The notes: a model not told the origin generated them from the sequence alone. A stretch of 64,000 nucleotides of DNA from Owenia fusiformis (GCA_903813345.2 CAIIXF020000012.1:9938432-10002431), one strand, 5' to 3'. Positions 1-12,406 are shown, counted from the first letter of the stretch. A program made the numbers and translations.

Positions 1-109
1 GATCACACCTGAATAAGCCAACTCGACATATAAGTTCTGTACTAGATCTAAGATAATGAGAATTCGCAATAGTATTGAAGGAAAGCATATGTGCTAGTGT
101 GTTTGAAAT

Positions 110-250
110 TGTCATCTATCTTGTACATTGGAAATTGCCTCATATCTTGTACATTACAAAATGCCTCCTATCTTGTACATTGCAAATTGCCTCCTATCTT
201 GTACATTGGAAATTGCCTCCTATCTTGTACGTTGGAAATCTTCTACCTAG
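110..250. repeat. Short minisatellite, about five ~30-bp units
   Basis: About five imperfect units share the core CTATCTTGTACATTGGAAAT and lie in what should be an intron or 3' flank of the leftmost PDI-like gene. The open frame across it is just the repeat being read through. The unit degrades to the right (TAGTATGTTGGAAATC). No function is inferred. Confidence 0.8.
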
Positions 251-343
251 TATGTTGGAAATCGTGATTTTCATATAATATGTTGTTCAGAGCATTCAGC
301 TAATGTTCAGTTGAATATATCATTTGTAAAATGGTTTTCTTAC

Positions 344-2583
344 CTCTGAGTTGAACGTATTCATTATAGGAATGGTATGCCAATTTATAAATTCCTCCAT
401 GTCTTTTACATTGTATTCACCTTCATAAACGTTCCTCAGTTCATCATACTAAAACGCATGCAATATATTATACCATCCATGTTTCAATGATTGTAATATG
501 CGTCTATCAACATTATTATTTAATATCTACATTTGATAACATCACTCAGAGGCGGGCATGAGGGCGGGCAGGCCAAAATCCTGCTCCTGCCACATAAACG
601 GGGGCAAGTTAGATGGCAAACTGACATTAGTGGGCATTATTGGACCCAATTGTTAAGAAAATGGGCCTAACATTTTAAAATCAGGGCCCATAATTTTAGC
701 CCCATCTTGATTTCCAGAGACAGAATATGCGGAATTATTACCTTTTTGAAGAGAATCAGTTTATTACTCTCTTTAACATCAAGTTCATCAAAGACATCTT
801 CGGCGGATGTGATAAAATATGGCACCTCATCGTTTGTCCGGGCCAGTTTCTTGAATGCCTTAGCTTCTTTTGAGTTGAGATCCTGTAATGTTGATACATT
901 TATACTATTCAGCTGTGTTCTAAGAAAACATCAATTGAATGATTTGAACACAACCCATGATTTAACTTATAATTTAAATCAAATGATTAACTGAAAATCA
1001 ATTCAGAACTGTTGTGTCTTTTTGAAAATAGGCATCGCATGGAATGATAAACATAGAAAGATGATGTAAAATCTTTATCTTCATCCTAGTCCAATCCATT
1101 GTCTCTTCATAAACCTCCCGACCTTCCATCACTCCGATCCTATATTTTCTTTCTTGTATTTAGATCTATGCAGTTATGTTGCGACTACGAGTAGGCTCCT
1201 TTTTCAAAGTTTGGTAACCGAGAATCTCCTTTTTGCCAAAAAAAATGTTTTAACTTTTGAATTTTAACAAATTGCCAATCTGGATTACCAGGCCCCTTCT
1301 TATCTTTCGTTTGCGATAGACCGCTTAAATATCAAAACAAAAGGGTGCTATTATCTCGATGACAAATTGTCAGTCATTTCAGACCTACTGTAGCTATCCA
1401 ATACTCACTTCCGGTTGCCAACTTATAGTGGAAGTGTGTATTTTCAATCAACGCTTACCTTAAAAAGTCCAAGGGCCGCTGCACTATACATATTGATCTG
1501 CTTTAAAGCATCACGAGCATCCTTCACCTCAACAAACGTTGATCCCGACTTTTTCTCAATCCAATTAAGCATATCAACTGGTCTTCGGCTTCCTAGGTTA
1601 TATAAGACAAAACGGCATGGGGATAAAATAAATAGTAATTTCACGATTGAACTTGCTCTTAATAAAACCACACAACAAAGCAATCTGTTGAAATTACACT
1701 AGCTAAGATAGGCTAACTTCAAAACTTGGCAATGTTTGAAAGCAGCCCTAGAGGTTACAAAAAGAGGTGAGTGCACAGTAATTTTGATAATTTAGTTCAT
1801 ATTCTTATAAAGTCATGTTGGTGCAGTAATCTGACAATGATTAATTTTTAGATGTACCAAATACAACAAAAGCTGGCACTGAAATTCTTACTAATGTGAG
1901 GGTACTGAGTGGCGGATCCGTTCTGGAATAGAATCATAGTTGGATAACCCTCAGGCCGGAAGCGGTTTATAAGTTCTTTGTTGTCATCCTTCGTGACGTC
2001 AACCTTAGCAACCTTGATGTTATAGCCCCGGGATTTCAAAAGTTTGTTTAATTCTATCAGATCAGGCTCAAGAATTGCGCAGTGATGGCACCATGGTGTG
2101 TCTGGAAATATAGTGCAGTGTTACACTGAACTAAGTGGAATTTCCCAGTGTACAATACCCCTTTTCTACGGATCTACAAAAGGGGCTAAATATTTCCAAA
2201 AGTAGGATAATTATTTCAAAACGAAAGAATATGTGACGAGTATTTATCCTCGCTAAGCTCACTCGATCCAATAGGTTCTAAAAAACATACCCTACAAACA
2301 CAAAAACACAAAGGAACATATCCTAGAAAATAAAAATCAAAGAAACAAAAAGGGTATCTTTATCAAATAAACGAGACAAAATAAAATTTTAAATGCTTAT
2401 GAAATGGTACTTACAAAAGTCAATCAAGATGCGTTCATTATGGATAATAGCTTGATCTATATTCTTCATTGCCACTACAGTAACGCCATATTCTGTTGGA
2501 AACTCGTACTCTACTCCTCGGGCGTGAGCATTGTGATACAAAAGTCCTAATAGAAATACAGAAATCACTCCCCGTGGTATCAT
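344..2583 (-). CDS. Protein disulfide isomerase-like gene 1 (5' part; runs off left edge)
   Basis: PDIs catalyse thiol-disulfide exchange in the ER lumen. Five phase-compatible exons are visible: 2583-2415, 2101-1892, 1592-1459, 882-742 and 448-344. Exon 1 gives a signal peptide (MIPRGVISVFLLGLL) and the first strands of the a-domain. Exon 2 starts FYTPWCHHC, a standard WCxxC redox site with HH between the cysteines, and ends beyond the cis-proline motif EGYPTM. Exon 3 gives the closing helix (PVDMLNWIEKKSG) and enters the b-domain. Exon 4 carries b-domain hallmarks (EVPYFITSAEDVF, LILFKK). Exon 5 (VYEGEYNVKDMEEFI) leads into b'. Each join preserves frame (phases 1, 1, 0, 0). The b' and a' domains and the C-terminus must lie beyond base 1. 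It is the same family and strand as the gene at 4127-12406, so the two are tandem duplicates. The start was chosen for the signal peptide. The family call is firm; exact splice sites are my inference. Confidence 0.88.
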
Positions 2584-4126
2584 ATTTTCCGTGTTAATTT
2601 ATGTTTATAGAATGATGTTATTTTTCAGTTTTAATTTACTAAATGTGTCGGTAGCTGCACATTCTTTATCAATGGCTGGTTTAAAGTTTCTGTTAGTTAA
2701 CACGTGGTCTGATTTGATAATTACTAGGTACACGTAGCGTAAAAGTATTGGGTCATTGTTTGCCTCTGTAGTAGCTGAGAATTTCACCAAATGGCATTTA
2801 TTTTTTACTCCAGTTGACCAAAGGTTATCAGCTATATACTTCCTTAAGGATATTTTTATAATGAATTCATATAATGCAAGATACATGTATCTCCAGGTGT
2901 ACATATGTGCCTATGATATGAGCATAGAGGTCCTTGTAACCCAATATATTCGAACACTATATTTCTTGTTTAAATTGGCAGGGGCATCCGGACCTGAACC
3001 TTAATATACAATTTCAAAATTGAATACAGTTTACGTATATAAAGGCTTTGTTGCAATATTCAACTCAAAAGACACATTTTAATTTAGAAACGGGTGGATC
3101 TAAGCTTAAAAAATATTGTATGACTTTGCCCAACAATATTATTTGCTTCCAGTCTAGAATGTTCATTTTCTAATATATTTTTCTTATTATTACAAATAGA
3201 AGACAAAGTAAAATTAAAATTGAAAATGGACGAGGGCTAGCTAAACTGCCGATGGGAAACAAAAGATCAAAGATAAGCAAATTTAAATAACCGCTTTATA
3301 AACCAATATAGTAACGTGAATTTCTAAAACCACTTTCCAAAACCATCTCTGCAAACTGAACAAAGATGAGTGTGAATGAATAAAATGTGTGTTTACGTAC
3401 GTTTGTGTAATAAGGGGAACGATGAGACTCCAAATCTCGTTCATTCTACGCGACATGTTGCATATGAATTTGGCTTTGTTGGGCTTATTATCTTTTACCT
3501 CTATATCAAAAAGAGATAAGGAACATGTCTATTTTCGCAATGTGGAACATCCGTAGGTATTTGTGTGACCCCAAAGATCCATATAAACTTTTGAAGAAAT
3601 AGTCAAAGGCGTCATGGGTATGTGCGAAGAATATGGGATATATCGCTACCTTGATGTATACTGGTGTTTAGAAAGCTCTATTCAGGTTAAAACACATACA
3701 CATTTTGTTTCCGTAAGTTTTGATTCTATTCGAACTTAGTGGCATCATCTATATTGTATCAACTATCGTAGAATTTCTTAGTTATATAGAACATCATATG
3801 AACAACAAAAGTCCATTTGATTTTTATCATTATTTACATAGTATGAAGATTTATTATCGAGACCAAATTAGCAGATTACTACAGTAAAATTCACACAGCC
3901 ATGATTCCGAAATACACTACAGTAAAACCTGTATGAGTGGAACACATTTGAAACCTCTAAAAGGTGTTCTACTTGGAAGGTGTTCCACTTCCAGATAAGT
4001 GTTCAACATAAAGTTGATTGGTTATGGTACTCTGAAAAGTGTTTTAATTAAAGAGGTGTTCTCACTTTACAGTTTTCACTTAATTGTAAAAGTTGATGAA
4101 AATCCAAAATGTTACTAAAACTAATA
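2584..4126. other. Intergenic stretch between the two PDI-like genes
   Basis: I see no convincing exon. This is the 5' flank of gene 1 and the 3' flank of gene 2. Around 3914-4075 the text (CAGTAAAACCTGTATGAGTGG, then several versions of GGTGTTCCACTT) resembles a DNA-transposon terminus, but I found no partner end. Confidence 0.5.
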
Positions 4127-7100
4127 TTAATGTTCATGAGGATCTTCGTCATCATCATGTGTATGTGGTTCCATGACTTCATCTTGGAGTCGATCAAATT
4201 CTTCCCATTCCTCTTTCGTAAGAACTTTTTGTCGAGGACGTCCTTCTCCCAATTCTTCTGCGGGTGCAAAACGTTCAACTTCCTCTTTTGGAAGCTCCAC
4301 TTTCATGCCAAGTATGATTTTTTCAGTTATATCTCGGTCTTCATCATTCATCTCATCTAAACTTCGTTTAAGTACTTCATTGGTGTCATCCTAATAAAAT
4401 AGATAACATTAGCGGAGTCATTTGATTGCTTTATAACGCTTTCTAGTCAACTCGTACCCAAGACAACTCGTACCCATGTCACAGTTCATAGTCATTTGTG
4501 TGCAATCTTGTTTTATATTGCCAAGGACACCTGGTCCTTTATTCAATATTGTAGCCATACACCTCATTTCTTTGTACTATGTGTATTTTACAGTTCATTG
4601 AATCCTACTAATTTTAGTCAAGTGATTTCTATTTCAACTTTTTAATACTGAGTAGAGTGACCCACTAACACTAGAGTGAACTCATGAACTGGTTTAGTGA
4701 AGTAGGAGAGTTTTAGGAGGGAAGATATAAGTGACATTAGAGAAATGAAGGGTGTAGAGTCAAGAGAAGTGAAATGACATGAAATTATCGAGGCAGTGTT
4801 GGAGATATTATTTAGTGAAATATAATTGAACAATTTCGTCTACCATCTTTCAAGACTTTGACAGTGAATTAATTCTTCTATGGCCACTTCTTGGATTTAC
4901 CTTTTTGATGTCGTGACGCTCGCTAATTTATGTCGAATACTACGATGTTCCATCAGTGACTTGTGTATGTGAACAGTGATGTTAGAAATCCTATTTGGTG
5001 ATGTGCTTGGCCTTGGAACTTACGCACTGTGTTTAGTTTTCCACGGACGGACTCGTAGGAATACTGTGTTAGGTATGTGTAGATAACAAGGGTTATACTA
5101 CAATACTTGTGTAAAGTCGTATGGATCCTTGGGAAGCGCAAACTATGTTACTTGCGAGGTGCTGCAGGTTTCATGTGTGTTGGGATAATGGAGAAGCATT
5201 ACTAGATATACAAAGATGCGATCATTTGAAGTTGTATGGCATTTATTTCCACAAAAGGATTAAATTGTGGGCATCAGACTTAAAGGAATTGTCCGTCTTA
5301 GTGTTTCCTGGTGTGTACCATTGTGAGCTATTGATCTAGATAAGTCTATCTATAGGATTCATGATAGATGTTTAATTCTGATAATCACTCTGCCTAATGT
5401 CATATTTTACACTTTGTTTTATATTTTTACAATAAAGACAATTAGAAATATGTAATTTAAGTACAATTCTGCTATCTTGTTAAGTATATGAACCTTACTC
5501 CGTGACAATGGGGGCTCGTCCGTGCCAACATACATAGCAGACTTGTGCAAATTATGTTAGAAATGTCATAGATTTAATTTAATTTATCTAACTTTTAAAA
5601 GTGTGCAATCTGTTCAGATTTATTCATATTGTATTATAAACTCAAGCAAAAATTTTACCTTATCATATTCTTGCACACAAATTGTAAGAAATAATCATGT
5701 TTTAAAGAAACATTAGTTATTTCTCAAACTTGGGGGTATTGTCACAGTTCATAGTCATTTGTGTGCAATCTTGTTTTATATTGCCAAGGACACCTGGTCC
5801 TTTATTCAATATTGTAGCCATACACCTCATTTCTTTGTACTATGTGTATTTTACAGTTCATTGAATCCTACTAATTTTAGTCAAGTGATTTCTATTTCAA
5901 CTTTTTAATACTGAGTAGAGTGACCCACTAACACTAGAGTGAACTCATGAACTGGTTTAGTGAAGTAGGAGAGTTTTAGGAGGGAAGATATAAGTGACAT
6001 TAGAGAAATGAAGGGTGTAGAGTCAAGAGAAGTGAAATGACATGAAATTATCGAGGCAGTGTTGGAGATATTATTTAGTGAAATATAATTGAACAATTTC
6101 GTCTACCATCTTTCAAGACTTTGACAGTGAATTAATTCTTCTATGGCCACTTCTTGGATTTACCTTTTTGATGTCGTGACGCTCGCTAATTTATGTCGAA
6201 TACTACGATGTTCCATCAGTGACTTGTGTATGTGAACAGTGATGTTAGAAATCCTATTTGGTGATGTGCTTGGCCTTGGAACTTACGCACTGTGTTTAGT
6301 TTTCCACGGACGGACTCGTAGGAATACTGTGTTAGGTATGTGTAGATAACAAGGGTTATACTACAATACTTGTGTAAAGTCGTATGGATCCTTGGGAAGC
6401 GCAAACTATGTTACTTGCGAGGTGCTGCAGGTTTCATGTGTGTTGGGATAATGGAGAAGCATTACTAGATATACAAAGATGCGATCATTTGAAGTTGTAT
6501 GGCATTTATTTCCACAAAAGGATTAAATTGTGGGCATCAGACTTAAAGGAATTGTCCGTCTTAGTGTTTCCTGGTGTGTACCATTGTGAGCTATTGATCT
6601 AGATAAGTCTATCTATAGGATTCATGATAGATGTTTAATTCTGATAATCACTCTGCCTAATGTCATATTTTACACTTTGTTTTATATTTTTACAATAAAG
6701 ACAATTAGAAATATGTAATTTAAGTACAATTCTGCTATCTTGTTAAGTATATGAACCTTACTCCGTGACAACCCAAGACAACTGGTACCCAAGACAACTC
6801 GTACCCAAGATTATTTTCAGTATTATGGGTGCATATTAGGGAAAAAATTGAGTTTGTAATGCTTTCATGTTATAATGTGAATCAAATAAGCCTCAATATT
6901 TTTTTGAATTAAGAAGACATTTTTTCTCAATGGATCAGTAAAACATTTTTTATTAAATAAAAGAAGTGCTTGAAGCGCTTGTTCTCAACATTTTTTTGTC
7001 AAACATATATATAAATAAATATAATTACAACATTAGATCTGACACTTGTTCCAAACACTCATAAATATACAATATTTTGAAAAATGATTATGAACATTGA

Positions 7101-10100
7101 ACTCGAACATCCTGAATCTGTGACCAATATAAAATAATAGTCAATATAAATTGACACTCAGCTCAAAATGTCACAAAATTAAATCAATTTCTTCCGAAAA
7201 TTCATCTTCAAACTTTAAACTATTCTGAACAGTATGTTACAATTATAATATGTATATCTATTCACATTCCCAGTCCAACGCTTGATTCAAAACAAAATGT
7301 ATACTTGGGTACGAGTTGTCTTGGGTACCAGTTGTCTTGGGTACGACTTGTCTTGGGTACGAGTTGACCAGTTACCCTTTATAACAGCTCTACATTGGTA
7401 TAGATCAATTAAAAATCATTTAGCCTATGATGGGCCATTTCCATTGGTGCGATGGCCAAGCGATTACAGAGTGTAGTAAACTATTTAATAAAAACTATAA
7501 TAATGTATTCCCTTTGGATACATACTCTATGCTAACAATAAATATTTAAATGATAAATTGTACACTTACAAATAATGCATATATGTTTATAAATGACTTC
7601 AATTCCTCGTAAGTTTTGTTTTCTTTGAAGTTCACAAACTGGAAATAAATGTAAAAGCTATTTCATGTAGCAGGGAGATCACAATTAATGCAACTTGGTC
7701 AGGTCAATACATTAACGAGTGTTAGTTAAATCATTGATAATAGTATTTGTGTTAATAGTACACAATCGTCATTTATTCACACGATCATGTTTTCTCATTG
7801 ATGTTTGTTTCATAAAATCTCAATTCTCCAAGTGCATGGGACCTAGACACCATCCCCTCTGTTTCCCAAAATATATGTCCGGAGGATGATTTATTTCCAA
7901 AAGATGGTCACGATAAACACTTTAAAATGATATTAAAGTAATTATAGTTTTCTATAGATGATGACATCTTTGTTTTACAATTTTTGTAAAGACCTTAGTT
8001 TGTATGTGGTCTTGTTGTTCTGGATGATAGCAATGGTTCAAGGAGATGTATAGTCTGGGAGGAGGCGTTATACACTGTTATATTGTGTGTAATTTCATTG
8101 TTGGGTTGCTAGGGCTTGTTTCATTATAATCGGTTGATAAGTCACAATTCTTTGAAACTTACCGTATCTTTATATTTAGGGAAGAGTTTGAAGACTGGCC
8201 ATGAGTAAAGTGTTGCGAATTCTTTGACCTCATTATCTATCATATCAATTTTAGCAATGATGATATCTTCATTGTCTTTGTAATCTTCAGCTAGCTTCTC
8301 CCAATCGGGCATTAATTTTTTGCACTGTGCGCACCACGGAGTATCTAAAATATTTTGTTTCAAATGAAATGTTGGAAATGATTTTCGTTTTGCAATACAA
8401 ACATAAATATGGGATTTTTCATTTAGATTCAGTCTTTCCAAGTTGGTACATGCTGGCCACATGAAGTATCAGTGGTTATATACTTACAAAACATGACGAA
8501 AACGTGTTTTTCTTGGTCACCGACGACGTCATCAAAGTTCAAGCTGACTAAAACGCGGACGCCGTTATCCAATTCGTCCTTCTTTTGAGGAACATTTGCA
8601 GACCTCCAATACGGCTTTGTGAATGAAAAATTTAATCCAAATGAAAGTTTCCTCAAAAACATTCGATTATACAGTATTTTCCACGATGACAGTTCGGCAT
8701 TACGACCAAACGTAAGCTTTATATGCTGCTGGTTGGCTTTGAATAGTAGTCAAAATCCCTCAGAATTCAGCCAAATTTTAAGACGTTCTTGCAAATGGAT
8801 CCTTTTGACACATTTAAACCTTGAACGTTTACAATAAAATATTGTAAACTGAAACTACGCCTTTAAAATATAGCAAGATCACGTCTGTGCCAATATATCA
8901 ATGAAATACCCACAACATACCTCCAAAGTTTTTGTATTTAACCCATTCACCAGGTTTCTAACATTTGCCTTGGTCAAAGGATCTGGTTTAACTTTGGGAA
9001 AATCCAAGTCTTGTATGTAGATTCCACGAATAGCTGGACAGTCTGTCTGGACAAGGTTACAATGTCGTTGAAGAAACGTATTTCTGCCGTTCCTTTTACA
9101 GTCTTCAAAGGCAAATAATGTCTGGAATTGTGAAATTGACTATGTACACATAATGGGGCAACCTACGAGGCTACAGAAAGCGATAGTATAGATTAAATAG
9201 GGAGGTTAAGTTAGCATCGTTTTGAAGAACGTGAACGTGATTATGATCCCCTGTGGAGATATTTTTCCTAGCTGTTGTAAAATATGTCTCAGGAAACAAA
9301 TTGAGATGGGAAAATAATCACAAAAGATTATACAATACTCATTCCCGCTAACGTTCTTTGAAGTAGAGAAATGATTTTTAATTCATGGAAAACGGCAATA
9401 AGCATACAGTATTTTCACCTTCTGTTCCAGTTTAACAATGATAACGGACTGTGTCACTAATAGGCTATGCAAAATCGCAGGGAAACTTAGTATCATGTAA
9501 AAGAAAATAATCAAACATTCAATCAAGGCATACATGTACACCTTATATGGTCTATTGATATGTGAAGGGACTTACATCTGAACTGGCGAATTCTTGTCTC
9601 ACTTCTGAATACATTTTCATTTTCTCATCAAAGTAGTCAGCATCTTTATCAATAAACATCATTACCAAGTTCTTGACTACTCCCTTCTCCTGTAATAGTC
9701 CTATCTTCTCACTATCCTGTAGATAAAACAATTAAAGGGATGAATCATAAATGCGCATGTGTGAAACGAGGGAATAAAGTCACATGCGTAGAACGACTTA
9801 TCCAAAGTTTAATGTAATGAGCTCTCATATGAATATTAACACGTAGGTCTAGAGAATGAAATTTCGCGTATTCAAAAATTCAAATACTCATGTAGGTACA
9901 TATGAAGGTGCTTAACGATTAAAAATAGTGTTTTAAAACATTATTTAGAAATGCCCATTAAACCCATTAGTGTACTCAAAGATCTAGCCACCACATGCTT
10001 GTGTTTCTTCAAATCGTTAAACATACCCTGTTCGTGTATTCAAAGATATCTGGAACCCAGTTTTTCAGAACGAATGTCGAGACATCATCAAAAGTTGGGG

Positions 10101-12406
10101 CTCCCTCATAGACAACTTTGTCCAAATCCTGAAAAGTAGTTTTTTTAGTAATATATACATGCAAAACAAGTACGTGGCTTGTATATGACGTAAACTATGC
10201 GGAATAAGTATTTTGTAAACAATATGATATTTGTACAAGTATAGATGCAAATCATAAGGTGGCGGATAGGATGTTTTATTTTTGGGCATGCTTCTGTGTT
10301 TATTACACACACGCCCTTCCAAAGTTTTACCAAAACAAGCTCCCTTTTCGAAGTAAACATGTTTGTGTTTTGAATTGGCGATCATAAAATAATTGCATTT
10401 TTTGTTTGCAGCTTTGATAATTAAGAAAAGACAAACACATGCTTATAACAGACTATCAAAAAAGAATGATTGCCGCCAAACGTCTAAAAGGGGTGTATAT
10501 CTTCCATACAGTGCTTTGTACCTTTCTAAACACCGAAATTTCACTATCCATCATGCCCACATCAGCTGCAAACCCTTGGTTCGTTATAAGGCCGAACTCC
10601 ATATTCAGTTCATCTTTGAAGGTGTGTGCTGTAGCTTCATATGACCGATAACGAGCAGAATTCTCGTGCTGAAACACACACATGGTCGAGGTATACATGT
10701 TGTCGAGAATAATGAGTAACTAGTATAAGTAAAACTCGAAGAACATTTTAGTATATTATATTATATAATTCTAAAGTCATAAAACAAACCCATAAAAACT
10801 AATTTGAAACAGGAATTTGTTTAAAGACAAAAAACTAGTTTCGTGTGTGCTTTAATGTTGTTCCTTTTTAATGCATTTTAATCATTTTAATGCTTTTTAA
10901 TCGTCATTAAATTCTTACATAGAATGCTCCAACTACTGTTCGGAATTTGTCGGTGAAAGCGTCAAAGTCTTCCTTCGTGTCTAGATAGACGAATGGGGAT
11001 TCCATCTTCTTCTCCAGCCACGCTGTTATGTCAGCAGACTGTCTACCCGCTGAAACGATGCCATTTCGTTCAGTGATATGTGTGTTATCGATTGCCCGGT
11101 TGACTTAATATTACTTTTAGATGGCAACATATGAATTTTGCGTCATTCGATCAGCTGAAATAATTTAATGGTCTTCATTTTATCCACGAGTGAAATCATC
11201 AACATGAAGTTTTTTGAATTTTTGATATTGGCAAATTGAGTGTATTTTATTTTAGTTGCTGGATATGGCCATATAAAATTCAAATCTTATCTTATTGACA
11301 TGTTGAGATAAGAAATTCATCGTTGAAAAGTATACATTTTAAAAACATCATAGATGCGAATTTGTTTGCTAGATATTACCTCTAATTGGATAATCATAAA
11401 TAACATCTTTTGAGAATAACTTGAAAACTGGAAATCCAACGATTTTCTTTCTCGCTGTCACTTTTTTATTCTGCACACAGTCGACTTTACCAAACGTGAC
11501 AACCTTCTCATGGTTTGTCATCCAGTCGTCCTCGGCTTTTGCAAACTCCGGTAGCGCCTTGATCGAGTTGTTAGACCAAGGTGTATCTAGGGAGAAAATA
11601 CGCCATTTTGAATACGTCATTGCATGAACTTACCAGTAGCGCCATCTATCCAGTTTCCGTCTTTGAAGAGTTGAATTGAGGGAAATCTGACGATTCCACG
11701 TTTTCTCGTCTGTAAGATCCCATCTCCAACATCCAACATGGCGAGCTTCACATCTTGAATACCAGTGGCGTTTGAGTCTCTGATCTTGCGACCAACATTT
11801 GGAAAAACTTCCTTGATGTCTTTGCTATCTCGACACCACTTGGCATCTAGAATATGAGGGGAGGGTGAAACTATGTTTGGATGATCTATTCATAAAAAAT
11901 CATCTAGTACGTAAGAAATTACATAAGAAATTCGTCTAGTACGTACAAAGGTATCTTCAGTCCCTCAATATTTCCCAACAGTCATCTGTTTTTTTAACCC
12001 GTGATTAACATACCATTGAACATTATGATCATCCTCGTTAAAAGTTGGTCATTCATAAAATAAACTCGGGCTTCTTTATTCAACTTCTAATAAATAACTT
12101 GAAAAAATTGGTTAATAATAAATCTATTTAATAATAGATAATAAAGTGGCGATGTCTATTGTTATTGATCTATATAAATGACCCTTAATTTAAATGTGAC
12201 GAGAGAATTAAGGTGACTATTAACACACACACACACTATTGAAGGTACTTACAAAATAGAACTAGCAATGGATGATGCTCTTGTATCGCTTTATCAAAAT
12301 TCTTGTCATTCAATATAAGGACGCCATCATCTTCTTTAAACTCGGTTCCATATGTATTTACAAAATGTAGAGCTATTGTAAACAGAATATATAATTTTCT
12401 ATCCAT
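4127..12406 (-). CDS. Protein disulfide isomerase-like gene 2, with a pair of alternative a-domain exons
   Basis: Exons: 12406-12253, then 11846-11634 OR 11586-11380, 11049-10919, 10668-10522, 10128-10027, 9716-9576, 9121-8921, 8614-8488, 8344-8163, 7638-7570 and 4390-4127 (stop). Either alternative keeps frame and gives about 575 residues, near the usual PDI length. Order: signal peptide (MDRKLYILFTIALHF), a-domain, b, b' (DCPAIRGIYIQ), a' and an acidic tail. The a' site is TPWCAQC, so it should be redox-competent. The a-domain is not: one version has AKWCRDS (one cysteine), the other TPWSNNS (none). PDI relatives with cysteine-less sites, such as mammalian PDILT, act as chaperones. The tail ends DPHEH, not a KDEL-type retention signal. 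An upstream in-frame ATG at 12442 exists, but 12406 sits directly before the hydrophobic stretch. Intron 10 (about 3.2 kb) holds nested mobile elements. Function as ER chaperone/oxidase is inferred from family. Confidence 0.88.
4477..5507 (+). repeat. 5' LTR of the non-autonomous LTR element
   Basis: A 1031-bp LTR with short inverted ends TGTCAC/GTGACA. An AATAAA lies at 5431-5436, a plausible polyadenylation signal near the R region. Open frames of 60-72 codons inside it occur identically in both LTRs and are not taken as genes. Confidence 0.9.
5509..5521 (+). promoter_or_regulatory. Primer-binding site (tRNA-Pro type)
   Basis: TGGGGGCTCGTCC follows the 5' LTR after a single A. It matches the start of the classical tRNA-Pro primer-binding site used by many LTR elements. 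The match weakens after 13 bases (GTGCC follows). Confidence 0.8.
5740..6770 (+). repeat. 3' LTR of the non-autonomous LTR element
   Basis: A direct copy of 4477-5507 at an offset of exactly 1263 bp, ending GTGACA and followed by the second ACCCA target duplication. Confidence 0.9.
11380..11586 (-). CDS. Alternative thioredoxin-core exon, version B (TPWSNNS)
   Basis: A 207-nt exon with the same phase-1 borders as version A; it also starts by completing Tyr and ends with G. It encodes TPWSNNS (both active-site cysteines replaced by Ser), VTFGKVDCVQN and the cis-proline strand IVGFPVFKLFS. Either exon alone yields one complete thioredoxin fold between exon 1 and exon 3. Including both would put two cores in tandem without the intervening elements. 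Confidence 0.82.
11634..11846 (-). CDS. Alternative thioredoxin-core exon, version A (AKWCRDS)
   Basis: A 213-nt exon with phase 1 at both ends. It completes codon T|AT (Tyr) from exon 1 and ends in G, which completes Ala with exon 3 (G|CG). It encodes AKWCRDS in place of the CxxC site, a VKLAMLDVGDG strand, and RFPSIQLFKDG with the cis-proline. Acceptor TTCTAG and donor GTAAGT are good. It lies upstream in the gene of version B, from which its sequence has diverged strongly. Confidence 0.8.

Larger units (their letters stand above)
4477..6770 (+). mobile_element. LTR retroelement with 232-bp interior (non-autonomous), TSD ACCCA
   Basis: Two 1031-bp direct repeats (4477-5507 and 5740-6770) begin TGTCAC and end GTGACA. 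They are flanked by a 5-bp target-site duplication, ACCCA (4472-4476 and 6771-6775). Only 232 bp separate them. One base after the 5' LTR comes TGGGGGCTCGTCC (5509-5521), a primer-binding site of the tRNA-Pro type. A G-rich tract (TTGGGGGTAT) precedes the 3' LTR. No gag or pol remains. By eye the LTRs are identical, implying recent insertion. Orientation follows the primer-binding site. Confidence 0.92.
4446..7368. mobile_element. Foldback element I with 16-bp tandem-repeat arms, split by an LTR element
   Basis: The left end (4446-4476, continuing 6771-6810) is a tandem array of a 16-bp unit, AAGACAACTCGTACCC. The right end (7303-7368) is the reverse-complement array (TGGGTACGAGTTGTCT). Outer termini are GTCAACTC...GAGTTGAC. 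Without the LTR insertion it is about 620 bp with an AT-rich, non-coding middle. Some units vary (CTCG or CTGG before TACCC). No transposase is encoded, so it is non-autonomous. It lies in intron 10 of PDI-like gene 2. Confidence 0.8.

Noticed and set aside
4642-5339. Open frames of 62-72 codons in the LTRs
   Set aside because: They occur identically in both LTRs, overlap on opposite strands and have no recognisable domain.
11587-11633. Reading the 47-nt gap as an ordinary intron joining both thioredoxin exons
   Set aside because: Frame would be kept, but the product would carry two thioredoxin cores with no linker helices, and the gap is shorter than the other introns of the gene; alternative use is the simpler explanation.
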